Assembly (NCBI GenBank): GCA_022578605.1
Contig: MU394103.1
Coordinates: 62,001 to 126,000 of the forward strand
DNA: 64,000 bases
Reading direction: 5' to 3'
From: Camillea tinctor
Lineage: Eukaryota; Ascomycota; Sordariomycetes; Xylariales; Xylariaceae
The notes under the pieces: generated by a model
Told to the model about the DNA's origin: nothing
What the model saw: the letters and a program-made list of their open reading frames with translations, nothing else
Databases searched by the model: none
Part shown: piece by piece, positions 10,968 through 22,068 of the stretch
How the letters are laid out: every line of letters begins with the position of its first letter
How positions within the stretch are numbered: the stretch's first letter is position 1
Position numbers and translations under genes: made by a program

Positions 10968-11542
10968 CTAAACGCCAAATGGATAGGTCTCTCCTTGCGA
11001 CAAAGGTTCTTTTGGTTGGGCAATCTCAAAGCCGTGAACAGCATTGCTATTGTCGAACCAAACAAATGCATCATACTGCTTGGATAGCACAGTTTTGATG
11101 TAGTGGCTCCATCGCTCTGTTCTGGGCCTGTAGATGACGCCGATGAAGCGCTGTAGTTTGGGCTCTGTGTTGGTGCCTCTTAGGTCTAGCATAAATGAAC
11201 TAATTCCAGTATTATGCATAGCCCGCTCGTAACTATCCGCGTGGGATGGATTCACGTTCATAATGCTCATGGGATCGTCCCACTCGTCTGCAGCAGCTAC
11301 TGTTCCCGTGTGTGTTCCGCACCCGATAATGGAGACCTCTCCAGGAAATGTCTCCCGGCACAGCTGGCCTAGGTTGATTTCGCCGCAGTTCGTCCTGGTA
11401 CTTGACCCTCGCGCATCGCCGAGATGGTATAACATTGGAAGTCAGTTATTGCTACATTGAAAGGATATTATGAAATTCCTGGTATTACATCTCACGAGTC
11501 CAAGCCCATAGGCTAAGATTTACAGTTCGAAGACCGGCTAAA

Positions 11543-11574
<32 letters not shown>

Positions 11575-12571
11575 GGGGGGGATGGCTCTAAAACTAACTC
11601 ACCGAATTATGTGCCCACACCACAGCTTTAGACCCAGACCTCAGTTCAAGAAGCCGGCTCAGGACATTGAAAATGTGTGTGGCTCGGAGATTTCAGGACG
11701 TCCTGTCGCCGTAGAACATAGCACGATAGTATCCCTCAGCGTCTCGCACTACACGTGCATTCATTTCGGCATCCATGAACGACTCACCGTCCTCGTGGTG
11801 TGACATTAGCTTAAGCCGGTTGTCGAGGAGCTGCTGTAGCATCTTGATAACACCTAGCTCGTAATGCGCTGTATCCGAGTAAAAGGAAGTCCGACCATAT
11901 TCAGCTGGGTCGTCAAGCCATGGGTCCAAGCACCCGTATCGTTTCCGTGCTCTTTTTGCTAGGTTCGGATCGACCTTTAATCAAATAGTCAGTAAATCAT
12001 TAGCCTGGCAAGTAACGCCAATGGCAAATGGGTCGCTACTCAACTCTTTCTAGATAATCAATCACTGCTCTCTTCGAGGAACCCAAGCTTAAGACGTCCA
12101 ATCCATTGAACGATACTCTCTGGTCCATCGGCAAGACAGCATTGTGTTCTCGTAACCAATCGACAAAACCCTTGACTTCGGTATTTCGCCACATCCAGCG
12201 GGGAAATGATCGAAAACACGGATAGGGGCTCTCTCTGAACGCAAGGGATGCGGTCTGGAGTAGTGGTCGATTGAACGCGCCTCCGGCCAATCACCCTCAA
12301 TCGCTACAATATTGAAGCCGTGTTCTTCGATCAGCCGCTTCGTAATCTCAGCACGGGCACGATAAAACTATGAGAGGATTACCTCGTTAATCTTTTGATC
12401 GTTGACATACGTCATAAGCTAAGGTCTTTCGACTCACCTGCCGTCACCAATGAGGACCAGACGCGAACCTCCGAACGTGTCGAAATTAGGACCGAAAGAG
12501 CTGCTCTCAATCGTCGGGAGCCTTTTCGCAGCGCTTTTGAAGAATTTCTCTAAGTCTTCTGACATTTTCAT
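10968..12571 (-). pseudogene. erythromycin-esterase-family gene, decayed
   Basis: Remnant of an erythromycin esterase/succinoglycan-biosynthesis-type hydrolase. Family blocks occur in order on the minus strand: LVLIGDG near 12470, RAEITKRLIEEHGF with VAIEGDWPEA near 12300-12360, FPRWMWRNTEV with FVDWLREHN near 12180, a DPWLDDPAEYG block near 11920, KAVVWAHNS near 11610, and NLGQLCRETFPG plus the C-terminus to 10968. Breaks: the segment after LVLIGDG that should carry the catalytic His-Gly is missing or out of frame; a frameshift lies between about 12255 and 12290; the tryptophan of the conserved WNLRD block is a TGA stop at 11693-11695, with Asp also changed to Ala; and the exon restarting at HLGDAR lacks an AG acceptor. 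One intron carries an A27G15 run. Several independent lesions make this a pseudogene rather than one annotation error. Confidence 0.8.
11540..11581. repeat. A27-G15 homopolymer junction
   Basis: On the plus strand 27 consecutive A (11540-11566) run directly into 15 consecutive G (11567-11581). It lies inside what would be an intron of the esterase pseudogene. Confidence 0.9.
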
Positions 12572-13832
12572 GTGAAGTTTACCAATGGATCTAGATATCA
12601 TTTAGGTAAGAACCTTTAAATGGAATGAGGATGAAGAGATGTATATGATGCTTTTTTATGTTAGGTACGAAATCGATTGTTAAGAAAAGTATAACCGATC
12701 TCATATCCTTTAATTTTTTTCAACACTCATTTAGCAGGTATGTGTTAATGATTATCGAGGAGATTGAGGTAGCCCAGTAATTGATATAGTTACCTATTAC
12801 GTTGTTATGATATACATGGGCGGCAACTGCTAGCATCACATGTCCATCATGAAAGAAAGGGGATAGGTGATTCGCATTGCATAGAATTTATATACCTAAA
12901 CAACGGCCTATCAGAACCCTCCTAAAATACTTTACGGTAGAAATTTACATACAATGTATTGTTGCGCAGATACTTACCTCATCGAGGAAGCCGTCTTCAG
13001 TAAAAACAATGGTATCACATAGCCCTGTGTTGGAGTGAGACGATAAGTGAGAGAAATGGTAAAGTGTATTAGTCCAGGTGAGTCTAGGAGGGCGTACGCC
13101 TGCTATATATATACAAGTAGTAGTAGTATAGTACCGTATAGTGGGGCGGTAACCCCATATTCCAGCACCCTGGTTTTCTGGTTAAGTCGGCGTTGCGTAC
13201 CTGGTATGTCTTCCTTCAGGTCTTCCATGACAAGAAATTTATATAACATGTTTAGATTTGTTGGCCAAAGTATTAATGCTTTTTATGTTAGTAAATTAAG
13301 TATTTGCCTACTAATGCCACTGAGCCAGTATACCATTACGTAGAACTCCGTAGTTGGAGACTCATTAACACCTCTGACACCAATTGATAACGTGGTTGAG
13401 TTATATATGATATACCTCCGTAGGGAGTAAGAAGAATAACGATGTTAGTCATTGATGGTATGGGCCAGACTCGCGAAGAAAACGGTACGTCCCAAAATAT
13501 CACTCAGCTTCCTGCGTGATGAAGTGTAATAACCCCTTCCACCAAGGAAACCTCAAAGCCACCCAGCCAATAGTATACCTACACTCCCAGCTTCGGCGAA
13601 GTCACTTGCTTAGGAGCCTGCATATTAAAGAGTCTTTCTCGCCTCTATTCTACCAATCGCACCAAATATACAAGATTATTAGGCACCTAAGTACTAAGCT
13701 GTTATCATATTAAAGAATGATCTGGTTTTTTTATTTATTTAAGCCTGATACGACCATCTGATTCTACATCACCAACTTTCGCCTCCGCACCACCGATCCC
13801 CTGAAATCGGAGCGTTTTGTTAGCTGTGAATA
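12572..13832. other. intergenic, AT-rich
   Basis: About 1.26 kb between the pseudogene and the divergent NLR gene. It contains short TA and AGT microsatellite tracts near 13100-13125. Several short frames exist but none looks coding. The last part should include the NLR promoter. Confidence 0.5.
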
Positions 13833-16800
13833 ATGATGCCGCCAAATCTTCATGAAAAATCACAGCAAGGCACAATGCCAACTCATTGTTTTGGATTGCA
13901 TCAACTGTATCCTGATCCCCAAGATGTCATAGCAACCGCTGCGGCAAAGCTAGAGTAAGTACACTCACACAAAGCCATCCATCCAATGCTCACAAAATCA
14001 GTATTATTGCTATGCATGGCTTAAATACTAGATCCCTGAAAACGTGGGAGGCGTACATCAAGGCAGATGACAAGAATTCAGGAACTGTCTGCTGGCTCAG
14101 CGATTGCCACATGCTGCCGTCTGCTATACCCAACGCGCGAATAATGACTTACGATTGGAACGCCGATATTGGGGATGGGGCAGCCTCGGAAATATTTGTT
14201 GGTCATGCAGATAAGCTACTCTCAGAAGTATCCCGTGTCCGGGAAGGGAAAGTATGCAATCCAGGAAACAAACTAAATTGAATATTTACTAAATTTGCAA
14301 GCAGACTGGGTCCAGACCTATCATCTTCATCGCCTCATGCTTTAGTGGCTTGCTGCTTGCTAAGGTATGCTATTCCATCATACTCTCTCCTACATAAATT
14401 CCCACAAACCTGTACCCCCTGCGCTGTGACGACTCTGTAAACGAGCTAACATTCCTTGAGGCTTTCGGACGTGCAGACCAGAGCTCACATCCAAGAGGTG
14501 ATGAATTCCAGAAGATACTTCGCTCAACGGTTGGCATGGTATTTCTAGGCACACCTTTCCAAGGAAGCTGGGAAGCTTTCTCCACCATTGCCCAGCTTCG
14601 ACTGACGGCTGGTCGAAACCAGAACGCCAGAGAGTTAATTCAGTATTTGAAGTCTGGAACGAGTGCCCTGAGTGAGCTGATTCAGCAATTTCGAGAGGTG
14701 ATACAGAAGAGGATGCTTCATAAAAATATTGTTTGCTTCTATGAAACTCTTGAGACGAAACTCGATTCTCTCAGAGCCAGACTAAACGACGATTTAAAAG
14801 AGAGGCTGGATGAAACTGCATTTTCAGAGACTGGTGTTGTGCGTTCTGCCCACAGTTCAGGCACCCTGATCCATTGCGATTTGCTAATATGCACAGGTTG
14901 TTTCAAGAGACTCTGCTACCGGTGGTCTTGGTACAGCGACAGAATCCATGAACGTCAGGCACAACATGCTGCACAAGCATAGTTCGGAAAAAAGCGCTGA
15001 TTATAAACAATTGGTTTCTTGGCTTAAGTATTTTGCTAGCCAGATCGTTGAAGAACCAGGTGAGTTCCACAAACCGTATTTTCATTAACGGTGTTCTACA
15101 TGACACTCAGTATCATAACCCTCACCCTCACTAGGCTCATCCCAGCTCGCTTATTGCCCTTGCTAAGATTTGAAGTAGCTCCGTTCATGATAGATAATGT
15201 TGTAGATACCGGAGACTTTGCTGTCTCACAAACCCATCCGAACACCTTCGAGCAAACTCCGCCAAATTTCGTAGAGCGGCCAGACTTGATTGAGAAGATC
15301 AACAAATATAAGGGGCCAAATAATTCTTCACGTTTCATAATATACCTTTATGGAATCACCGGAGGCGGCAAGACAACGTTGGCTCGTTGCTTTGCAAGGT
15401 CACGAGATTTTACTGCCCGGTTCGAGCTTCCTGGGAAGTCAGAGCCTGAATTCAAAGCAAGTCTGGCCCAATATTCGGAAGATGTTTTGCCCAGGACAGT
15501 TCTCTCCGAACTATATCAATCCAACCAGGATGTATCAGTACTTGGAGAGCCCCAGGAGTTTCAGGCGGATGAACAATTAAGAATCAACGCCATGCTAGAC
15601 TGGCTGAATTCCAAAGCCAACATACACTGGCTCATGCTCGTGGACGATATTCAACCTTCCAATACCTATAATATGAGCGAGCATTGGATCGAGAAATATT
15701 TACAGAAATTCCGTCAAGGTACCATTATCATCACCTCTCAGTATGCGAGGATCTTGAAATCATACCCATCAGTTGAAGTCGAAAGACTTCGTGTTGGGCA
15801 GAGTCTACAACTTATTGAAAGCGTCCTGAATATCGAAGGGGGAACAGCCGGAGATGGTTAGTCGAGTCATGATAGGACATGAATTACATGCTTGCGCTAA
15901 CGTTATACTAGATTATCGCGAATTGGCAGATCTTCTTGATAACCATCCACTGTCAGTCAAAATGGCTGCTGAGTGTATTAATCATTATAAGCATGTCGAT
16001 GCACGAAAATTTATCCAGCATTGGAAATCGACTGACATAGATTTCCTCGACGAATTTGATGATAAAATGGACAAAACAATTGGCCTAGCAGTTCAACGAC
16101 TAGAGTCAGATGCGCGTCAATTCCTGATGATATGTGCCTTCCTCGATCCGGGCTACATTTGGGATGGACTTTTCTATGACCTGGAGCCTGAGCTCTTCGC
16201 CAAGTTGGTGGCGAGACTGGGCACTGTTGAATTTCTCAAGAAAAATCCTTCTAGTGGGGATCACGGAGTTGTTTCAGTTCATCCTGTCGTCCATAGGACG
16301 GTTCGACTACTTGCTTTGCAACGAAGTGATGTAGCGCGTATCATCAATACCGCGATAGAGGATATCGCTCGGGCTGTACAAGACGAAGACAAGTATAAGA
16401 TAGGGGACCAACAGCAATTGCTGTTACCACACGTCAAGCAATGTCGATATAATTTATCGATTTTCGAAGACTACGCTGACCTCAAGCTCGCTCGAGAACT
16501 CCTACCTGCCATTAATGTCCTTGGCATTTTCCTCAAGCGAAGAGGTGAGTTGAATGAAGCTAACGAGTTCTACTCACTCGTCTTGCGGTTATATAGAGAG
16601 CCTCAAGATCAGGGTCGGGTCATTCCCGAAGCTTCCGAGGAAGTAAAGCAAGAAGCGATATTGGACATCTCATTTACTGATACCTCTGAATATTATGAAT
16701 TGCTCAACGAGTACGGCTCATTACTCAGAGCTCAGGGTGACCTTGAAGAGGCAGAGGAATTGTTCAATGAGATACGCAACTCGGTCAACGATCCTGAAAG

Positions 16801-17716
16801 ATTGGCTCAGCTCCAAGATTTTCCCTTTGTCGATGTTGAGGTGAACCTGGCACTGTCGCTCAGGCAGAGAGGTGATCTCGAGGGAGCTTTAACCCACCTT
16901 ACAAAGGCGAGACAAGATCTTCGTGTAGAAAGCGGTAATAAACCCGGCGGAATTCTTCAAGACAAAATCAACCTATATGAAGGATCTGTCCGCAAACTTC
17001 AGGGAAACCTCACAGAAGCTGCGGATCTTGTAGATGATGCACTGGCAGGGCTTCAGTCAAAGACAGGAAATGGGTCGTTGGAGGTAGCACATGCTCACAT
17101 GGAACTTTGCAAGATCTATCTTCTTCAGGGGAGCTTAGCTGCAGCCTTAGATTGTCATGAATCTGCCAAAGGCGCCTTTGAAAAACATTGTCCCAACGCC
17201 ATTACAAGCACGACTGACCTAGAATTACTTGGCCTGAGTCTTAGGATAGCTCAATGGCAAAGATCCCAAGAGGCAACAGATACATCGACTACAAATGGCA
17301 TATACACGGATATTAATACCTTCCTTAAAAGTCTCGACCACAGGTTTCCTCCCAATCATCCTATAATGCTCAGCTGTACACGGAAATGCGGATTTGAAAT
17401 CTTGAAGCTAGGGAGGTGGAATGAAGGTCGGGCCACACTTTTGCGAGCGATCAAGGGCTATGAGGATATAAATTCAAATGGGCTCGAAGCGGCATTCGCA
17501 AATAAGGACATGGCTGACGGCTTTTTGAGTCATTCGCAATGTGCAAAGCGGGATGTATTTCACATTCTCAATCAAGCGGGAAAGTATTATATGAGATCAA
17601 AATATTTATTCGATGGCTTGAATTCAGTTTATTCTGATAAATATAATGAGAAGATCGAAGAGAAACTTCAAGCCATTGAGAGAGAAAGGGTACGACTAGA
17701 GAAAAGGGAGTTATGA
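13833..17716 (+). CDS. fungal NLR-like protein (hydrolase-like, NB-ARC-type NTPase, TPR)
   Basis: STAND-class immune-receptor-like protein of about 1,150 aa, built from seven exons: 13833-13954, 14002-14251, 14305-14364, 14461-14838, 14897-15059, about 15176 (or 15146)-15856, and 15912-17716. The N-terminus is the alpha/beta-hydrolase-like effector domain common in fungal NLRs (DIIAMHGLN, RPIIFI, MVFLGTPFQGS). Its nucleophile elbow reads ASCFSG, with Cys where hydrolases have Ser. The middle has a P-loop, GITGGGKTTLA, and a Walker-B-like LMLVDDIQ. The C-terminal half is helical TPR-like repeats (for example AINVLGIFLKRRGELNEA and YGSLLRAQGDLEEAEELF). The family detects non-self or damage and triggers cell death or incompatibility. 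Frame is continuous across all junctions except the uncertain exon-6 start. The gasdermin-like gene lies 2.3 kb downstream on the same strand. Confidence 0.8.
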
Positions 17717-18216
17717 AACCCCACCTTTGATGCAACACGACCTCGAAGAAGAAAATGAAAAGGGAATATACCTAGTTGGGATAGGGCTAAACCTTGGATA
17801 ATGTCTCGGAGGGTTGTGGTGAGGATAGATGTAGATAATACGACTAGATCACGGCGTTGCGTTGTTTTTGGCTATCTTGGCTTTTATGTTTATAAATATT
17901 TTAGTTCTTAGGGGATATCCTTCCTCGAAAAGCAATAAGCTGCTGAATGGTTTTTGGGACGTACCGATAATACTAATTTATACTGCCACTGCTTTTGCGT
18001 TACCGTACATATGTCACGGTCAGCGACCATGGTTGGCCGACCTGACCATATATACCACCAGTCCCCACAACAGTATAGCTTCATTTATTATCTAATAGAT
18101 GTTATTATGGAAATTATATATAACCCATTTACTTATTTACTAGGTACCTAGAATGTATATGTTTAATTTTCTTTCCTTGGAAATTTTTATACGCAATACA
18201 GATATTATTGAAGCCT
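17717..18216. other. intergenic, AT-rich
   Basis: 3' flank of the NLR gene. It contains the left copy of the inverted repeat at 18006-18031. A hydrophobic frame of 77 codons at 17862-18095 has no recognised family and is probably chance. Confidence 0.4.
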
Positions 18217-19271
18217 TTATATGTTGGATTTTATTGTAAGACCATGGCAGTTGTGGTGTTGTATGTGAGTTCCAGATAACTCGTCAAAAGTTACAGTAAT
18301 GTAAAGGTCACAGTGATATACCCTAGCTAAGCTTTGATAGTTAGATTTAATAAGGCACGGCCTAGACCAACGGGTAACAGCTTGTTCTTCTTTGTTGGGG
18401 TTTCCCTTTTTGGAACGTAAGAGCCTTGCTTTGAGAGCCTGTTCAAGGGCTTCTTGTTCGTCTTCTTCGTCGCGATTTTCCTTGCCGTAACATGTTGTGG
18501 AGAATGTCGAATCGTCAGACTGGACATCCCAATCAGAAGTTTCTTCATCAAGACGTCTTAGCCAATTCAGCGTTTCGAAATAGTCATCGGAAATAGAAGC
18601 TTGCTCCTCTTTATGTTTTCCTTCTTCGTTATAACGTGTTGTAGACAATTTTGAGCTCGATGATGACAAATCATTCACTAATAAAGGCCGTCTTTTCTTC
18701 CTCCTTTTCATCGTGATATTTTCTTCATTGGTGTCAATGATCCCTTTGTTAGAAAAGCTGGCAATGTTTTTAACCCGCCTTCCAGTCCCACTGTCAGATT
18801 GGCAGCTGCTTCCTTGGCTGCCCTGAGGCGAGTCGAGGTCGGTGCCGCATGAAGGACACTTAATGATGTTAGTGACTAAATTATGTTTTAGGTTTGTATG
18901 TTAGTCCTTACTGTGTAATTATCGGTTGGGATTATTAAAACAAAGCATTTGTAACAAAATTTTTTCAAATACATTTTTGGACTTAGCCTTGTATCCGTAG
19001 CGGATGCTATTGGGTGTTTGTAAATGGCTGATAAAAGGACGTTTAAAGGTAAAAGCGAAAAAAGGTAAGCTTTAAGTAAACCACTTAAAGTAGGGGAAAT
19101 AAAAAAACCGAAAGGAAGAAATGTAAAAGCTAGTTGACTTTCAACTTCGCTTTTGTAATAAATGCAGTGGGTTATTAGTAAGCTATATAAAACAATGGCC
19201 TAGGAATGAACATTGGAATACAGCATATAAATTATTTATTAAATTCATAGTTGCTGACCGTGACCATATGT
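18006..19271. repeat. inverted repeat pair enclosing about 1.2 kb
   Basis: A segment around ACATATGTCACGGTCAGC at 18006-18031 recurs inverted at 19246-19271 with a one-base gap and few mismatches. The enclosed DNA is AT-rich and holds one hypothetical frame. This could be the terminal repeat pair of a decayed DNA transposon. No target duplication was identified and the match is short, so it could be chance. Confidence 0.35.
18217..18870 (-). CDS. hypothetical protein, possibly a gene fragment
   Basis: A frame open on the minus strand from about 18870 to a stop at 18217 (about 218 codons), with ATG-initiated coding from 18711. The upstream part contains CPSCGTDL, half of a zinc-ribbon-like pair. 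The middle is very basic (KRRKKRR) and then acidic. It shows an imperfect internal duplication: a STTRYNEEGKHKEEQ-like unit recurs as STTCYGKENRDEEDEQ. No family recognised. The AT-rich surroundings and the flanking inverted repeat suggest a transposon-associated or degraded gene, and upstream exons may be missing. Confidence 0.3.
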   Translation of the reverse strand, partial: NIIKCPSCGTDLDSPQGSQGSSCQSDSGTGRRVKNIASFSNKGIIDTNEENITMKRRKKRRPLLVNDLSSSSSKLSTTRYNEEGKHKEEQASISDDYFETLNWLRRLDEETSDWDVQSDDSTFSTTCYGKENRDEEDEQEALEQALKARLLRSKKGNPNKEEQAVTRWSRPCLIKSNYQSLARVYHCDLYITVTFDELSGTHIQHHNCHGLTIKSNI

Positions 19272-19997
19272 AGGACATATGAATGGTTAGATAGTTGTGC
19301 CCTGTGGCTTGGCTCTGGGTATATGGAGACTCAGTGAACAAATGAAATTCAATTTTAAAAACACTTTTTGATGTGGGAGTCCCTCTTGGGTTACTCTCAG
19401 CTTCAGGCACGACTAGGTAAACCATGATTTGAAATCTGCCTTACGATTATCGAACCAATCAGGTTCAAAGTAGTCGCCCATATAAGCAGGCTGCGAAGAG
19501 TCTTTTTCATTCCTCGGCTTTCTCATAGATATCTTTCGGAGGCTCCATTTTGCAGCATCTAGCATCGGGTGGATTATTAGGTCTGTTAGTGTTCTGGTTT
19601 TGGAGTCGGTATATATAAATGACAGGAAGGTCTAGATATAAGTACTAGTAGACGAGAGGTACTTGTCAGGAGCAGGGCGTTAGACCACGGAGTACAATAT
19701 TGTAGGTTACATAACTAACTAGTAAGGAGACAAAGAAAATTCTCGATATGTGAATAACGATATCAGGAGTCGGTCTACGTCTAGTCTCCTGCATAACAAT
19801 ATCTTGGTTAAGGGCTGCCCCGCATTTCTCTTTTTAACATGTAACGTCTTACAATGTCTCCATAGTGCCATGTTTCATAATACACTCAAATATATTGCTT
19901 CGACTATACAACTCTCCAAATCTCATCAACAACCTATTGAATCAAAACTCTAAATAATAATATTACAATCTTTCAATCTTCGTTAAAATCATCCTCA
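18871..19997. other. intergenic, AT-rich
   Basis: Holds the right inverted-repeat copy (19246-19271). It is A/T-biased, with poly-A/purine stretches near 19050-19130 that look like mutated transposon sequence. No gene supported. Confidence 0.4.
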
Positions 19998-21031
19998 ATG
20001 GCAAACAAATCACGAATTGATAGAGTCTTTGCACGACTCCTAATGAACCACCCGTATGGGTGGGCTCTCTACAAAAAGGTGTCCGCCAAGGACCTGCATC
20101 CAGGCACTTGTGGCTATTTTGACTCTGATGGTGATTGGAAGATTCTCGTTCGTTCCCCACCTGTAGTTCCAGTTTTCTATACGATCAAGACTTTAGGAAT
20201 GTCTGACTTAACTCGATGTAGAAGATTCAAAATCACCTCCTCGATGCCGAAAGTCGAGAACCAGAACCATTGACCTGGGGGCCTAAGAGCTCCGAGTCAG
20301 TTGTGTGTCGGCAAATAGGTGGGAGTATTGGGGCACCGTATGTATAATCCTTGAACTTCGGACGAGAATATATCCTTGAAAATTTTGAGGGGATTATTGA
20401 ACATTCCTTTTGGTGTGTAGCCTACTTATTTTATTAACTTATCTTCATTAGGGCTATGGCACTCCCGGTTGAGGCATCAGTCAAGCTCTCGGTCCAGTGC
20501 CAAAGCGAAGAGGGGGCATTTATTGTGACTGAAAACCCAGTTCTTAGACATCAGATAGAAGATGAGGGCGCGGCTGTCGGCTGGGTAAAAGCTAACACTG
20601 CCGAATTAGTCAAAACGTATAAGTCTATTATCGACCATCATGGCATATGGATCATCACAAAGACATACACATCTCATCGATGTGCGGTAGCTGTTATGTC
20701 CTCGAAATCCTCATCTATCGAGCTTGGTATATCGGCAGATATCCCTGGTATATTCACCTTCACGCCATCTAGCGAATGGAAATCCAGTGGTACTGATTCC
20801 GCGTTTGAGGTTCATGAGGATGGCCAAGGAGTGGTAGCGTTTATCAGCGGTATCTACTTTTCGAAACGCATTTTTGGGTCGGAACTGAAGGAAACCCGCG
20901 GTCAGGATGAGCAGAAAAAGAGATTCCTACGAGGGAAAAAGGAAGATATAAAACTGGAAGAGGAGGAAGACCTGGATAGCCAAGAAGAATATGTGGTGGA
21001 ACTTTTCAACTGCACAGCCAGTCAGGAATAG
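19998..21031 (+). CDS. putative fungal gasdermin-like cell-death protein (RCD-1/HET-Q1 type)
   Basis: Three exons inferred: 19998-20147, 20222-20337 and 20452-21031, about 281 aa with frame continuous at both joints. No signal peptide and no obvious membrane helix. The N-terminal part has HPYGWALYKKVSAKDL and CGYFDSDGDW. The middle has a WGPKSS patch. The C-terminal exon has an amphipathic beta-rich layout: a Gly before WIITKTYTS, then a Ser-rich patch, then GVVAFISGIYF. The last 50 or so residues are charged and acidic. Order, strand pattern and size resemble fungal gasdermin-like proteins, in which a membrane-permeabilising domain is held inactive by a short C-terminal tail. This is an inference from pattern, not a database hit. 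Alternatively it is an unrelated fungal orphan family. The donor of intron 1 (GTTCGT) is weak. Confidence 0.55.
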
Positions 21032-21247
21032 TAACTCTCTTAGTTACCAGCTTTTCCTCAACCATCGGGTATCATCTAGGCGCATGTCAATAAACTCTAA
21101 TCAATACATGAATATCATACTATGTACAACAAGAATTGCTTTTATGGTTGAGTAGTTGGGGCTTCACTGCTCATTGAAACCAAGTTTGTAGGGCTATTAA
21201 TACAATAGGGATATAAGTAATTGTCATCATACACTCATAGGCTGCTC

Positions 21248-22068
21248 TCACGTGGTGGTTGCTGCCTCTTTCACCGGTCTACATATAAACCCATGATAAC
21301 CAAACGAGCTTTCTGACCCGCCAATCTGCTCCACCGTAACATCCCATTTCACATCCTCTCTGTCGAGCAAGGGTTTAATAAAGTGCGGCTGGCGATACGT
21401 GACGTAGAGAAACACGCCATCCGGCTTTAAGACGCGCGACACCTAAGTTCCTCACAGTGAATACAATACTCTAAGAAACTCCCCTGCTAGGGGGCCAAGG
21501 GAAAAGGGGGAAAGTCTCACCTCCTTAAGATACTGCCCCGTATTCTCCAACACATCATCCGGCGGGCTCCACGGGCTCCCATGGATCATCGCGTCCAGGG
21601 TGCCCTTATCAAAAGCCACGTCCACCGAGCGCGCGGGTATCTCATCCATGTGCCGGACGTCCATGCGCCTCCACTCGATGCCCTGCACGTCGGCGTAGCG
21701 CTTCGCCATGAGCTCCACCGCCACGGCCGAGAAGTCGACGCAGATCTGGTTGGTGTAGCCTCTGACCGCTAGGTCGCGCGGCACCGTCTAGCAAACGCAA
21801 GCATTAGCCTTCCGCAGGGGGCCGGGGCAAAATAAGGGAGGGGGGGGAGAGAGCATGATAGGTTACGTACGCTGTCCCCAGACCCCAGGTGCAGGATCCG
21901 CGGGTCCGTTTCCGGGCCCCGTGGCCGGAACAGGTGCTGCTCGAAGAACCCCTCCAGGTCCCCGAAGGACCGGAACCACTCGTGCACGCGGCGGTCCGGG
22001 CCGGCCTCGGCGTACCGCTCGTCCCAGTAGTCGGCGTGGGCGAGGCGTTCTAGTTCCTTCTCGGCCAT
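21248..22068 (-). CDS. EEF1A lysine methyltransferase 4-like class I methyltransferase
   Basis: SAM-dependent methyltransferase of 219 aa in three exons on the minus strand (21871-22068, 21521-21787, 21248-21442). The start at 22068 gives the family-like opening AHADYWDERY; an ATG at 22089 would add seven residues. Motif I is the LHLGSGDS segment, which crosses the first junction. VDFSAVAVELM supplies the acidic residue after beta-2. The signature DVAFDKGTLDAMI and the EVSRVLKPDG segment, followed by PHF and a FGYHGF end, match EEF1AKMT4/METTL13-like enzymes. The family methylates lysines of translation elongation factor 1A; substrate here is inferred. Motif I reads GSGDS where relatives usually have GCGNS, a conservative change. 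Introns have GTACGT and GTGAGA donors and TAG acceptors. Confidence 0.8.

Noticed and set aside
10968..12571. Bacterial origin (recent transfer) of the esterase-like gene
   Set aside because: The remnant has fungal-type intron borders and fungal relatives of this family are known; nothing shows recent transfer.
18157..18166. Hydrophobic frame at 17862-18095 as a membrane peptide gene
   Set aside because: No conserved content, AT-rich chance composition and no splice support.
13833..21031. Secondary-metabolite gene cluster
   Set aside because: No synthase, P450 or tailoring enzyme is present; the N-acetyltransferase, methyltransferase and oxidase nearby are spread out and belong to housekeeping or detoxification families.
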